Assembly: GCA_949825045.1 (NCBI GenBank)
Contig: OX463816.1
Location: 18,177,243-18,241,242, forward strand
Reading direction: 5' to 3'
Source: Argyresthia goedartella
Taxonomy: Eukaryota > Arthropoda > Insecta > Lepidoptera > Argyresthiidae
Length of the DNA: 64,000 nucleotides
Shown: positions 29,741 to 40,356 of the stretch, one piece after another
Layout: each line of letters begins with the position of its first letter
Position numbering within the stretch: position 1 is the stretch's first letter
Made by a program: the position numbers and the translations under genes
The notes under the pieces: generated by a model
Told to the model about the DNA's origin: nothing
What the model saw: the letters and a program-made list of their open reading frames with translations, nothing else
Database searches by the model: none

Positions 29741-30961
29741 ATCACCGGAAGGTTACATCGAAGAAGGCCGGAAATAGATTTTTTATTGCAAAAGGCAATA
29801 TACGGCCTTAAACAAGTCGTTCATGGAACGAAAAAGTTGACGTTGAAAAAAATGACGTATTGTTGTCAATGTCCTTTACACGTTCTGACATTGATAGTTG
29901 TCTATATTTTAAAGACGATATTTTCTTTATATTTATGTGGATGATTTTATCATGTTTATTCAAAATATTAACGGAAAAGTCGAATTGTAAAATGGATTGA
30001 GACAATACTTCCAAGTCAAGGATTAAGGAGAAGCTCGACAGTGCCTAGGCATGTGTTTAGAACGAGAAACAAAAGGTAAGTTATTCTTACATCTGAGAAA
30101 GTTTGTGGAAGCCGTTCTAAATGATCATGGTATGGATCAGTGTAAACCAGTGAAAACCCCGCTGGAACTGGATCTGCATAAAGTTTTGAGAGATAGACAT
30201 GGTGATGAGTTGAATCGCCAAGAACAATTACGATACCAGTCATTGGTTGGTGCATTTAATTATCTAGCCTGCAACACGAGGCCCGACAACTCCGCAGCAG
30301 TGAGCTTCTTAGATTCATGTTGCCGGACTGTAGGACTCATGAAGGCGGCTAAGTGTGTTTTACGTTACATTAAAGGAACGTGCGACTTAGGCCTTACGTT
30401 TCGAAAGTTGAAAGGTATTTGTAAGGAACGTAATAATTATTGAATTACAGCTAAATTAGACGTTGACTGGGGAGGCGACATTAAAGACAGAAAGTCGTTT
30501 TCCGGATATATAATTAAGGTGGGACCGAATATGATATTCTGGGAGTGCAGAAAGCAAAAATGCGTCTCACTGTCTTCTACTGAGAGTGAATACGTCACAT
30601 TAATTGAAGCATCCAAGGAAGCAGTATATTTTCACAGGTTAGTGAGACAAGTTGTCAAAAGTGAAGGTTCTCAGAGAGTCAAGGTGTTCGTTGACAACCA
30701 AAGCGCCATCACATTGGCTAACAATCCTGTTGCCCACAGACGGACGAAGCACATCGACATTCGATACAATTTCGTCCGCCATTGCGTCAACGAAGGGCTA
30801 ATTCAGCTGGAGTTCATCTCAACTGAAGATAACTTGGCCGATGTCCTAACAAAGCCATTGCCCCGCGTTAAGTTTGAAATGTTTGTGTCTGGTTTAGGTT
30901 TATACCGGAGTGCTTGATGCTGTGAGTGTGTTCTGATGATGAACGGTTGCTTGAGAGGAAG

Positions 30962-31094
30962 TGTTAAGTAGATGGTTGCTATGCTACCTATTTGTTTGTG
31001 GTTACTATGTACAATCAACCGGCAATTAGCTGTTTTACCTCAGAATAAACTATTACTCCAAGACAGTGCGCTCTTTTTATAATGTATATTTAAA
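30962..31094 (+). repeat. Right Copia LTR
   Basis: Begins TGTTAAGTAG after the purine-rich gagaggaag tract. Matches the left LTR from 30991 on. Confidence 0.8.
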
Positions 31095-31669
31095 ATGGTG
31101 ATACCCGTTCAAGGCTTTGAAAACCAGCTTCGCTGAGTTGAAATTCTACTTTGGAAATAGTATAAATCATCTAATGCTACACTCAGGTCCGGCATGGCCA
31201 TTCCTTCTGTGTCATCTGGTAGAGAAGTCCCTACTGCATATTCCAGATCGATGGACCTGCTTGAGGCGGTAGATCATCGAAGATTTTGGAAGTGTTTTAG
31301 AATTAATCCTTCTTTGTAAATAAAGTTTTTTAGCGGGGTTCAGCTTACATTATCTGCAACTTATTTTTTTTTCTAAGATAGTTTGGTAACTTATTGTGCC
31401 TGAAGGATCCACTAGTTGTTTGCCTGAAGGATCCACAGTTTTTTGTTTGCATCTGTCGGCACGTCTTTTCCGGTTTACCAGGGACATGTTGGCTTTTGCC
31501 TAACTGCAGTGATCCAGAGGGATCTTTCCCCGGGGACCAGGCTCGTTCGCGGGACGCGGATAGCGTGATGGCCTCCTTCAAATAGAAGGAGGCTGTGAAT
31601 AAAAGCAATACTCCAAATCAGACAGACACTTAAGAATAAAACTCAATGAAAGTGCCTTTCCCCTCCATA

Positions 31670-33590
31670 GCAATCAGCTTGCATATATGGAAGGGGAATC
31701 AGCAGAAACAGCTCTACACAACCTAACGATAAAGGTGGAGAGAGCACTTGGAAACAAAGAGTTTGCCCTGGGATGTTTCTTTGATGTCGAAGCTGTAGGG
31801 ATAGGAAGCTTTAGACAGGGCAAACTTCCAAGCAACAGAATAATCCCTGAAGCGAGACGAAATACATAAACAATTAGCAAAATGGGTGGTAACCATGCTC
31901 AATAACAAGTGATCACTGCTTATCAGAGCAAATAGAAGATTACCACAAGGTGGATGCTTATCTCCATTGGTGACTTCTTATATTATACCTACAGGTACAT
32001 TCAGATGATGGGTCTATTGTTATAATAGGAAAAGTGCTAAATATGATACGAAATATTATGAAGAAAGCAATAGGAAAGGTCTTACGGTGGTGTCAAGAAA
32101 AAGGTCTCCCTTCACGAATAAACGGAAAAATGTTGAAATTCTTCCTATTAAGTTGAAGGGCACAAGACTAGGAGTGACCTTTGACTGGAGAAAGAAGTTT
32201 GACACTCATGTAAAATCATAGTGCGCTAAGGCCATTAGATTCTTATTCCAATGCAAGAGAGCTGTAGGGAACAGATGGGGAATGAAGCCAGAGATCGTCC
32301 ATTGGATTTACAAAGCAATCATTCTACCAAGGATTATATACGGATCAATTGTATGGTGGAAAAGAACAGAATTAGCAACGACGAAAAAAGAGCTTGGCAA
32401 GGGCCAAAGATTGGCATGAGGTCTATACAACGGCATCCTTACTAAAAATGCTCAATCTAAACCCATTGCATGTAGAAGTAAAAAGGACAGCAACTGAACA
32501 ATTATAATACAGAATGAAAATGAACAAAGAATGGAAAGGCAACTCTATAGACACATGCTATGCCTCAGTTGTAGAAACGTCAGGTGGAAAGTTGGCAATG
32601 CTATTGGCTTTCAACTATCCGATAAAAAGGAAATACGATTACGAACAAGAGAGAACTGGGAAAAAAACCGGCTGTAACTTGCTTCACGGGTGGCTCAAGA
32701 AGTGAAAGCACAAAACTAGCAGGAACTGGCTTTTGCATCATGGACAGCAACAAACAAGACAAATAAATTGCCTTGGGGCTATACGCCAGTGTATTCCAAG
32801 CGAAAATCTACATCATAATGGAATGTGCTGAAGCGCTAAGGGTAAAACACCAGAAATAAAAAAAAAGACAGTAGTCATTTATACTGACAGTCAGGCAGCT
32901 TTAAAGGCGCTTAGGCAACCAATGAATAAATCTGCACTAGTCAAAGAGTGTAAGGCAAGTCTTAACTCTTTGGGAAGAACATCGAAAATAATTATCGCAT
33001 GGTCATGAAGTGATTCACGGTAACGAAAACTATACTATATCAGCGACTGTTACAAAGATCGTCTTCAACGTGATAGCTACGCGAGATGCAAACCTAGAGT
33101 GGAAGAACACCAAAGACTGTAGGCAGTCTAAGATGTTTATCCTAAGGAAAGACCCCAAAAAGGCTAAGTATTTACTTAACCTCCCTAGGGAAAATTTAGC
33201 AATAGTGGTAGGTGTGATGACAGGTCACTGCAAACTAAATAGACACCTATCATTATTAAGGCTCGTACAGGACCCATCCTGCCCTCACTGTGGCTTGGAA
33301 TAAAGTAGCCAGCACTTCTTGATAGAATGCGTAATGTATTCAAACATAAGATGGCGAATACTAGGGATGGATAGCATTAAACTCAAACTTGGCTTGTCAA
33401 ACTTAAAGTTTAGCGACATCCTAGAATTCATTAAGCGAACAAAAGATTTGGGGAGGTACATCTGTTGAACCAACAGTAACCAGTGCAGAAACACTGAATT
33501 GAGTGAAACAGTCATAATAGAGGATGAATCACCGGTCTGTGGTTCGGCGGGCGTCCCACCTTATCATCATCATCATCATCTTATGGGTAT
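31670..33590 (+). mobile_element. RNase-H-bearing LINE (I/R1/Jockey group), decayed
   Basis: Broken + frames give RT piece SAETALHNLTIKVERALGNK and FALGCFFDVEAVG (31690-31800), GVTFDWRKKFDTHV (32175-32215), GMKPEIVHWIYKAIILPRII and YGSIVWWKR (32280-32360), an RNase H start VIYTDSQAALKALRQP (32876-32925), and a zinc-finger-like C-terminus GVMTGHCKLNRHLSLLRLV then CPHCG and HFLIECV (33210-33335). This order (RT, RNase H, CCHC-like end) fits LINEs of the I/Jockey group. The YADD box is not recognisable. It ends in a (CAT)n tail at 33565-33580. Confidence 0.75.
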
Positions 33591-33799
33591 GCCGAAGAAG
33601 AAGTCTGCAGCCTCCAAAGTGAGGGGGACAACTTTTGGTGGCCAAACACTTACCGATTTCTCTACTCAATGCTCAGTATTAATCCATTGTATATGACATA
33701 ATTTGAAAACTAGTGGCCCTGTCGGCAGTAGACCTCGCTAACACTGTGGACTGTGAACCAATTTATAGGTAAGTATTTTAGATTCAATCAAAATCAAGT

Positions 33800-34040
33800 A
33801 GTCTTGTGCCTGCTCGGTCATCAGAGAGAGTGCTCCGTACATTTCAGTCAGTGTACTAGTACACTCTAACAGCTCTATTAGTACTATTAGGACGTTGGAT
33901 CTTATGAATTAAAAATATGCCTGCTCGGTCATATCAGAGATCGCTAAGTACTAGGACATTTCAGTCAGTGTACTAGTAAGATCTAACAGTTTTATTAGTA
34001 CTGTTATGTATGACGTAGGATTGAATAAATTATGGAGCTA
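33800..34040. repeat. Diverged tandem duplication of about 120 bp
   Basis: Both units contain tgcctgctcggtcat, catttcagtcagtgtactag and attagtact, at about 33810 and 33920. No coding capacity. Confidence 0.65.
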
Positions 34041-34429
34041 TTAGGTTAACCTTTCTTTTCGTGTAGAGCAGAAACTTGAGGAATATTGTAATCTGATAAT
34101 ATTAACATATTTATATAATTCTATGTGTCTGTTTGCATAGCAGAAATAAAAAGTTAATTAATATATGATTTCCCTTCATACTTAAACAGGCTGTCATTCT
34201 AGTCAAGATGTCAATGCCGTGTCTATGTGTGCGAGAGCGAGTCGGCATGGCTCAATGCCTCCCGCCCGCCGCCGCCCCACTCTCTCGGAGCGATGTCCTA
34301 ATAGTCCTAATAGACCGAATGTCCAATTAGCATAGGGAAACATTATATTTTATATAGGGAAAAATTATGAAGGCCTATTTAAACATTGTAAGATATTACC
34401 AGTAGATAAAAAATACCTTACATAAAACA

Positions 34430-34945
34430 CAATTCTTAGGCAAGATAAAAACTAGGCAAGCAAGCAAGGCAAAGTTTTTTGTACCTAAAGTAAATAACAA
34501 TTATGGGAAAAGAACAAAACAATATATAGTAACTATAATTTTCAATAGAATGAGTGATGTAACTAAAAGTGTCATACCATATAAATTTGTAAAGATGAAA
34601 AAGTTGCTTAAAAATCATTTCTTAGAACAATTGTAAACTGTAATAATTAAACTTACTAATGAATTAATTAATTACCTACCGTTAATTACCTTCTCTTTAG
34701 TACAATACCTACTGTTTAGCATTATTTGTTTGTTGATTAGCTTTGTTTATTTTTATAATGTGTAAGTGTGAACTAATCTCATCATTGTCATTTTGTAATT
34801 ATTGGCTTTGGTATTGTTAGGTACTTATAATTATCTATAAAAGAGTGTATACCTACCCAGAGAAATAGCAATGCTGTTTGGGGTGCTCTGTATAGTGTAG
34901 TTTTTAAGTTCTTATGAATAAAAGTTTTTCAAACAAACAAACGTT
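34430..34945 (+). mobile_element. LINE 3' end fragment
   Basis: Short coding end VPYKFVKMKKLLKNHFLEQL then stop (34575-34637), followed by an AT-rich 3' UTR and aataaaagtttttcaaacaa at 34917. Such FKK.L..HFL ends close many lepidopteran LINEs. Confidence 0.55.
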
Positions 34946-35120
34946 TCTTTTCGTTCATTGCACAGTAACGATTCCTATTCGTTCTTCGTACATGACCGAC
35001 ACAAGACTAAAATCAAGTATTAAAGTAGACCAATAACTTTGTAAACAACATTTTGCGATTTAGAGGACATATACAATCTATTGACTTTTCACGAAAATAG
35101 TTATAATCTATTTCACTCAC

Positions 35121-35280
35121 CCTCATGGTCTGTATAGATCCTCTTTACTAATCCCTCTCCTACTTCGAGGAGTCCAAACTTGGTATGTTTTGAAAATATT
35201 CTTGGATTTTTAGAAAACAGGCGGCCGAAAGGTAATGGTAGTATATTTTTATGAGGTTTCAGAAGAAAAAAAAAACACAT
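35121..35280 (-). CDS. Candidate 5' exon of SLC25A10 (uncertain)
   Basis: On the minus strand an ATG at 35280 opens 53 codons (MCFFFLLKPHKNILPLPFGR ... GLVKRIYTDHE) ending in gagg|gtgagt, a strong donor at 35120. The phase (one base over) fits the phase-1 acceptor of the first visible SLC25A10 exon, creating a D codon. The dicarboxylate carrier normally has almost nothing before WYFGG, so this would be an unusual N-terminal extension. The segment sits between two dispersed repeats, so it may equally be transposon sequence that happens to be open. Confidence 0.25.
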
Positions 35281-35284
35281 ACAA

Positions 35285-35465
35285 AAAATTTATGACGTCA
35301 TAACTCCCCCCCCCAAGGGGAAAATCGAGAAAAGATCAAAAAATAAATTCTAATTCAAGGAACACATGTGCCAAGTTTTGTGAGGATCGCTTGAACACTG
35401 TGGCCCCTAGACCGGAACTGACAGACACACATAGAGACAGACGAAAGCAAATACAGCCTCCTATC
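35285..35465. repeat. Dispersed lepidopteran-type repeat
   Basis: Contains tgacgtcataactccccccc, ccaagttttgtgaggatcgc and gacagacacacatagagaca, a string type seen as the end of many lepidopteran repeats. Non-coding. Confidence 0.5.
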
Positions 35466-38400
35466 TTGTTTCTGTCAAAAATTTAGTTAATGTAGAAGTA
35501 GTGTTGTTATTTTTAATGGTTTTCGAGTTACGCCCCCTTATCGACACTCTGACCAAAAACAGTCCAAAAATTTCAAGGTTTTTTTTTTCGCCAGCAAAAG
35601 TTGTACCCCACATTTTCTAAGTTGCTAACTTTTGTTATTACTTTCTATGCATAATCACACAAAACCAAACGATGCCAGTAAGGCTGTAAGTGTTAACGGC
35701 ATTGTTACGTCAGTATTTTTTTTACCAGATAAGAAAATTAAAATTTGTTTATAATGTGTAAAACAACAATAACAAACATGTGCATTATAAATAATAATAA
35801 TATTAATAATAAAATTCCAAATCACAGAAACAGTTAAATTCACAAACTATCTATTTTTTTTATTTGTGTGACATATACTTTCAGTTGTGTGACAAATACT
35901 TCCAAATTACCTAAAATTGTGCAACGAATTTGGTCCTGATCCTGACCCATACAGCAATCAGTGCAAGAATATTTAATGAATTGGGCATTTTTGGGAACAT
36001 GCTGATAAATTATAAAAATACTGTTGTCTTACCTTTCATCGTAACCCTCTAGATGTTCTGATGAAGACAGGTAGAGGTAGATTTTTGAATATTTCTCAGG
36101 GAGTAAAATATCATGGTTAACAAATCAAAAATTATTTAAAATGTGAGTTTTACATAACAGTTTCAAACGTATATTATTGTTAGGATAACAAATCTAATCT
36201 AACCACTGTGTAAATTGGAAATCAGTACATAATGGAATGAAATCAATATTATTAAATTACACTACAAGATCTACAAGTACAAAAACTATCTCCAATCCAT
36301 GATGCCTTGATTGACTGACAGCTGTCTGGTCTGATAGAGATAAAGGTGAGAATGACGGCTGTTTTTTAATAAGCGATTGTCGTTAGTTATTTTAAATAAA
36401 CAACCGTTTTTTTAAACAGTTGCGTTATTTGCGATTTCGCGGGAGCATAAAACAACTTTTATTAAAACCCAAAATAGGCTCAGTTTGCTATGTTTGACGG
36501 CATCAAACATAGCAAACTGAGTTCTATACTATAGCTATAAGACCTCATTTAAATATTGTAGGTACCAAAGCTATTTAACGATATAATATTTTAAGAGTGC
36601 GTTCAAATGAAAACGATACGGTAATCGGATAGCTTAAAGTTCATTTTTACAAATACAGGCTATAATTACTGTATACCCAAGAATCGTGGTTGATTTTTAA
36701 GTGATCGAGAAAGGAGGCTTAGCTCACAGGCAATAAGGTTTAAATTTCCCTATTCCTATAAAATAAGCATTCGTTTAAAATAAGCAGTGATTTTTGCGTT
36801 TAAATGAAAACAAGGCTTAGCTCACAGACAACAAGGTTTAAATTTCCAAATTGCTATCAAATAAGCAGTGATTTTTGCGTTCAAATGAAAATAAAAATCG
36901 ATATGATCTCAGAGCTAATTTGCTTACGAGTGGCGATGTTCGGAGTGAAAATCGCAAAACTGACAACATTATCTCTATATTCAAATAAGTAGTTGTTAAG
37001 TTATTTTTAAAAATAGCATTGTAATAATACGAAGTCGGTTATATTGACCACCACTATAATAATAGAGACACATGCATACATGCAAGACTGACCTCCAGAA
37101 ATGTCAACGTCACAGTTTCAAAATATGTCAGCTGGCTTCACAGAATAAAATTCCCTATAAAGGGGCTCGCGCAAAGAGTAATATAATATAAGGTATAGGC
37201 TCGCGGCTGACTCTTTATCAATCCGTTACATGTCACTTTGTCTGGATTTTGAATTAATTTCGTGGTTAAAGTTTATCTAATCGTAATCTCTTTTACAAAT
37301 GATATGGAAATTTGAGGAATTCATTCACCTTCTTTGATTTCGCAGTCGTTCCTAGAACTCCATTCGTAACCCTGCTGCCTATTCTGCGCTATTCAATAAA
37401 TCTGAACTGAACGCAGCAGAAGGCGCAATGACAGTTAAAGCACGACCGCTCAATTACTTTGCTAAAATGTAATTGATTACTTTGATTAATTTTTGTCTGT
37501 ACTTTACAACCTTACTAACAATTATTTTCAGTATTTTTTAATTCTAAAGGCATATACTTATAAAGTTTTCAATACTTACTAATTCAAAGAAATAGACGAC
37601 TGAAAATAATTATTGCAAGGTTACAACTTCCAAGTCAGTTTTGAACAGTCCTAACCTAAAAAATGATTTTGTTTGTGCTAATACTTTACATTTACAAAAT
37701 CTGAAAACTTCGCATTTATAATTGTTTGTTCAATGAAAAATATTGACAAAGCTCAAGGTTATTTTCTTTTCTTCCTTATTCTATTTTTGGATAGCGCGCA
37801 TGTATGTGGCTTATCTGAGTGAAGAACTATTTCCTGTATAAGTGAGCCAAAATCTTCGTTACTAAATTTGTTGTTTCCAAAGGAGCACTACGTACCAGTC
37901 ATTTTGTTCTTGATTTATCTTTATTTATGTTTACACGCACGAGACATCAAGGTTAACGGATGGAGTGTCGCTAACTCGCCGTCAACCACCACTGTAGTAC
38001 TGTACTGACTGATGTGATAGTAGGCTAGGCAAATTAGTTGCGCGCCGCTACAACATCGCTGGTTTATCGTACGCTAAGCGGTATTATGTCAGAGTTGTAA
38101 GAAGCCCCGGGCGACTTCCTGATGAATTATTTCCATACCATATGATAACATTAATCAAGTAAATTGCTTCATGTTTAGATCTATTTTGTAAAATTTGGCA
38201 GGTGCTCTTATTGTTTTCATTTAATATCCCTGAGAAATAGGGGACAAGCCCATTGCCATTCAGGGGAGGATCTAGGATCTAGGCATTCTGACAAGGTTTG
38301 GAGCTAGGGTTAAAATTACAAGTTAACATAAATTATAGTTTTTATTACTTAAAAGTTCAATTAATGCGCCTTATAAAAATTGATTATATTTAACACCCTG

Positions 38401-38759
38401 AGAATAGCAGGCTTGAATGAACCTGTTGTATCATACTTACTCCAAGTTAAATACATGAAATTTGATAGGATTTAGAAATCCACCTGTTATAAGTAGTATA
38501 TTTCTGTTTCCTGATATACCTACCTCACAATAAGAATAACATGTACCTGAACCTCTGAGAACCTATGCTGTGTAAAAGTGCGCCTGAATTCCTGGGAGTA
38601 TTGGGGGCGGAGCATGGCCCCAATGCCCATCCCCCCTAATCCACCAATGATGCCACTCAAGAGATATGGACAAGGGATTGAACCTGAGACCTCTCAATGT
38701 TTGCTGGAAAGTTTTAGCAAGACTGTGCATTTTTTAAACTTGCTCATTATTGTTACAGA
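35466..38759. other. Spacer between SLC25A10 and Elp6
   Basis: AT-rich. It should contain the divergent promoters of SLC25A10 and Elp6, probably in the GC-richer stretch around 37950-38120, but no element can be named. It holds a 19-bp hairpin at 36479 and a tandem duplication at 36713-36900 (two copies of ggcttagctcacag...gtgatttttgcgtt). An inverted B-box-like gggattgaacctgagacctc at 38675 hints at a reversed SINE. Confidence 0.45.
36479..36521. repeat. Perfect 19-bp stem, 5-nt loop hairpin
   Basis: ctcagtttgctatgtttga (36479-36497) and its exact reverse complement (36503-36521) flank cggca. Confidence 0.9.
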
Positions 38760-39500
38760 ATGTCGTCTGATATAATATCATGCCTGCAACTTGATAAGAA
38801 ACTTGAAAGCGGGAAAGTTATTGTGGTGAAGGAGATCAAAGGGTGTGACAGTACATTTCTTTCAAGCTGTATTATTGGACATGCTATCAAAAACAAGTAC
38901 CCGTTGCTTCTTATTTTAACACACAACTCCTTATCTCATTATCAAAATGTAGGATTGAGAATGTTTTATAATCTGAAAAAAACAATTGATAGTGGTTTAA
39001 TAGATGTTTTTGATTTTACTGAAGAATGTACCAACTCTTTGTTGAACAATGAATGTACTTCACTAGAAGATATATTTCACAAACTAGAAGTTAAGATAAC
39101 ACACTTGAAACAAAATGGTCCTGTAAATGTTATCCTTGATGGAGTGTCACATTTGTTTGATATGCAATACAGCCTTAGAGAAGTAAATCATTTTTGTAAG
39201 CAAATTGTTAATTATGCAAATAGTAGCAACTCATTTGTGATTTTTCATTCCTCTGTTGCTAGTGAGGAAGATGTTACTCAAGTGATGTCAAATACTTTGT
39301 CTCACATGGCACATACACTGGTTGAAGTAGAGAATCTGGCCTCGGGCTGGAGCGCAGATGTGTCTGGCCATTTGAAAATAACACACACAGATAGGAGATT
39401 TGATGATAAGTTTATGTTTGCATTAGACTTAAAGCCATCTCAATATCTGTTTAAATTATTTGATAAGGGAGTCAAGTTGTTTGCTCCAGGTACTGTATAA
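38760..39500 (+). CDS. Elp6: Elongator complex protein 6
   Basis: Elp6 is one of the RecA-like Elp4-Elp5-Elp6 ring subunits of Elongator, which modifies wobble uridines of tRNA in the cytoplasm. One exon encodes 246 residues (human about 266). Recognisable parts are an N-terminal KVIVVKEIKGCDSTFLSSCI, LLILTHNSLSHYQNVGLRMF, the VNVILDGVSHLFDMQYS strand (Walker-B position, residues about 120-137), and GHLKITHTDRRFDDKF followed by FALDLKPSQYLFKLFDKGVK near the end. As expected for Elp6, no Walker A motif is present. The ATG at 38760 directly follows a good acceptor (tattgttacagA), so a non-coding or short 5' exon may lie upstream. Stop TAA at 39498; AATAAA at 39521. The kinesin gene begins 0.8 kb downstream on the same strand. 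Assignment rests on overall pattern and length. Confidence 0.85.
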   Translation: MSSDIISCLQLDKKLESGKVIVVKEIKGCDSTFLSSCIIGHAIKNKYPLLLILTHNSLSHYQNVGLRMFYNLKKTIDSGLIDVFDFTEECTNSLLNNECTSLEDIFHKLEVKITHLKQNGPVNVILDGVSHLFDMQYSLREVNHFCKQIVNYANSSNSFVIFHSSVASEEDVTQVMSNTLSHMAHTLVEVENLASGWSADVSGHLKITHTDRRFDDKFMFALDLKPSQYLFKLFDKGVKLFAPGTV

Positions 39501-39520
39501 GTTAATTTTAAGTAATTGAG

Positions 39521-39526
39521 AATAAA
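39521..39526 (+). promoter_or_regulatory. Polyadenylation signal of Elp6
   Basis: AATAAA 20 bp after the Elp6 stop codon; another AATAAA-like group (aataataaatag) follows at 39533. Confidence 0.6.
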
Positions 39527-40275
39527 TATTATAATAATAAATAGTATATCTTTTTATTAATATTTAATGTCATTCTATATTCTATTCTTCTGATTTCTTT
39601 ATGCAAAGATCTGTTGATTAGAAGAAAATTATATGTTACTGTTGATATATACTTCATGAATTGTAAAAGTTAATGTGTAAATGAGATTGGAAATATAAGT
39701 ACCTTTTTTTTACTTTTACTCTAACTTGTTATTATAATATGTACCTACTAGAAAACGATGTAATATCGGTAAATTACACAAGTTGATGGCCAGCCAATGG
39801 AAATCTCCGGTACATCTCTGAAGAATATTAGAGGAAATGTGATACTATTCCTTGTTATGAATTCATAACCATAATGACCTTTTGTAGCTTTAATTTTAAC
39901 CCAAAACCCAATTGAATTCTCAATGTGATAATCGAGCATGGTGTTGGCACGTGAAATTTTTATTTGTGGTCATTACATGTTGCCATGGTTCCCCATCGTG
40001 CCAAAGGTTGTTTTTTGAGCGGCATTCAGTCCATGTAAAGCCATCAAGCCACCAGGCCGAAGGGCCGACCCCGCGCAGTTATGTTTGAAAAACAAACATT
40101 CGCCTGTCAATGTAACACGTTTGTTTTGCGCTAACGACGTTTTTAATAATCAATTGGGGTTGATTGATAGTGTGTACTAATTTAATAAACTCGGGAAAAG
40201 TTTTGGAAGTGTCAAAACGTATTAGAGTCAGCAAGTTGGTGGTCGGTGTGTGGTGTGTGGTGAGGAGTCGGCGTC

Positions 40276-40356
40276 ATGACGCAGAGCAACCTGGCGACTC
40301 CTGACAGGTTCAGTACCGCGGGAGGAGTCCCCACTGTCACCGAGGAGAAGCTAATG
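40276..40356 (+). CDS. Kinesin-8 exon 1 (start codon)
   Basis: ATG at 40276 after gtcggcgtc; 27 codons MTQSNLATPDRFSTAGGVPT..EEKLM, then donor GTAATT at 40357. The N-terminal leader is low in hydrophobic residues. The context is GC-rich with ggtgtgtggtgtgtggtgag just upstream, likely 5' UTR. Confidence 0.75.

Larger units (their letters stand above)
27881..31094 (+). mobile_element. Ty1/Copia LTR retrotransposon, integrase missing, decayed
   Basis: Partial left LTR 27881-27985, primer-binding site gggcccaga (about 27992) as in Copia elements, gag (about 28005-28610), a degenerate zinc knuckle CFKCQEDKKSDC (28625-28660), protease YLDSGASTHV (28776-28805), reverse transcriptase (29160-30440: EEEPRSYKEVLQRPDSHEWQ, GNKWIYKYKYDADG, FDLNTAFLNGDL, AIYGLKQ, YVDD at 29934-29945), RNase H (30450-30917: SLSSTESEYVTL, DNQSAITLANNP, RTKHIDIRYNF, ILxKPL-like VLTKPLPR) and right LTR 30962-31094. 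The whole integrase is absent: protease end (SVNLLS, about 28972) is followed within 190 bp by the RT start. Stops, frameshifts and a MITE pair inside the RT make it inactive. It lies in the first SLC25A10 intron. Confidence 0.9.

Noticed and set aside
31394..31608. Overlapping ORFs around 31.4-31.6 kb on both strands
   Set aside because: Short duplication (cctgaaggatccac twice) with no conserved motif; neither frame continues into neighbouring elements.
38578..38775. 65-codon ORF just before Elp6 (MRLNSWEYWGRSMAPMPIPP)
   Set aside because: It overlaps the Elp6 start in another frame, contains the Elp6 acceptor and includes an inverted B-box-like string, so a reversed SINE plus intron end is more likely.
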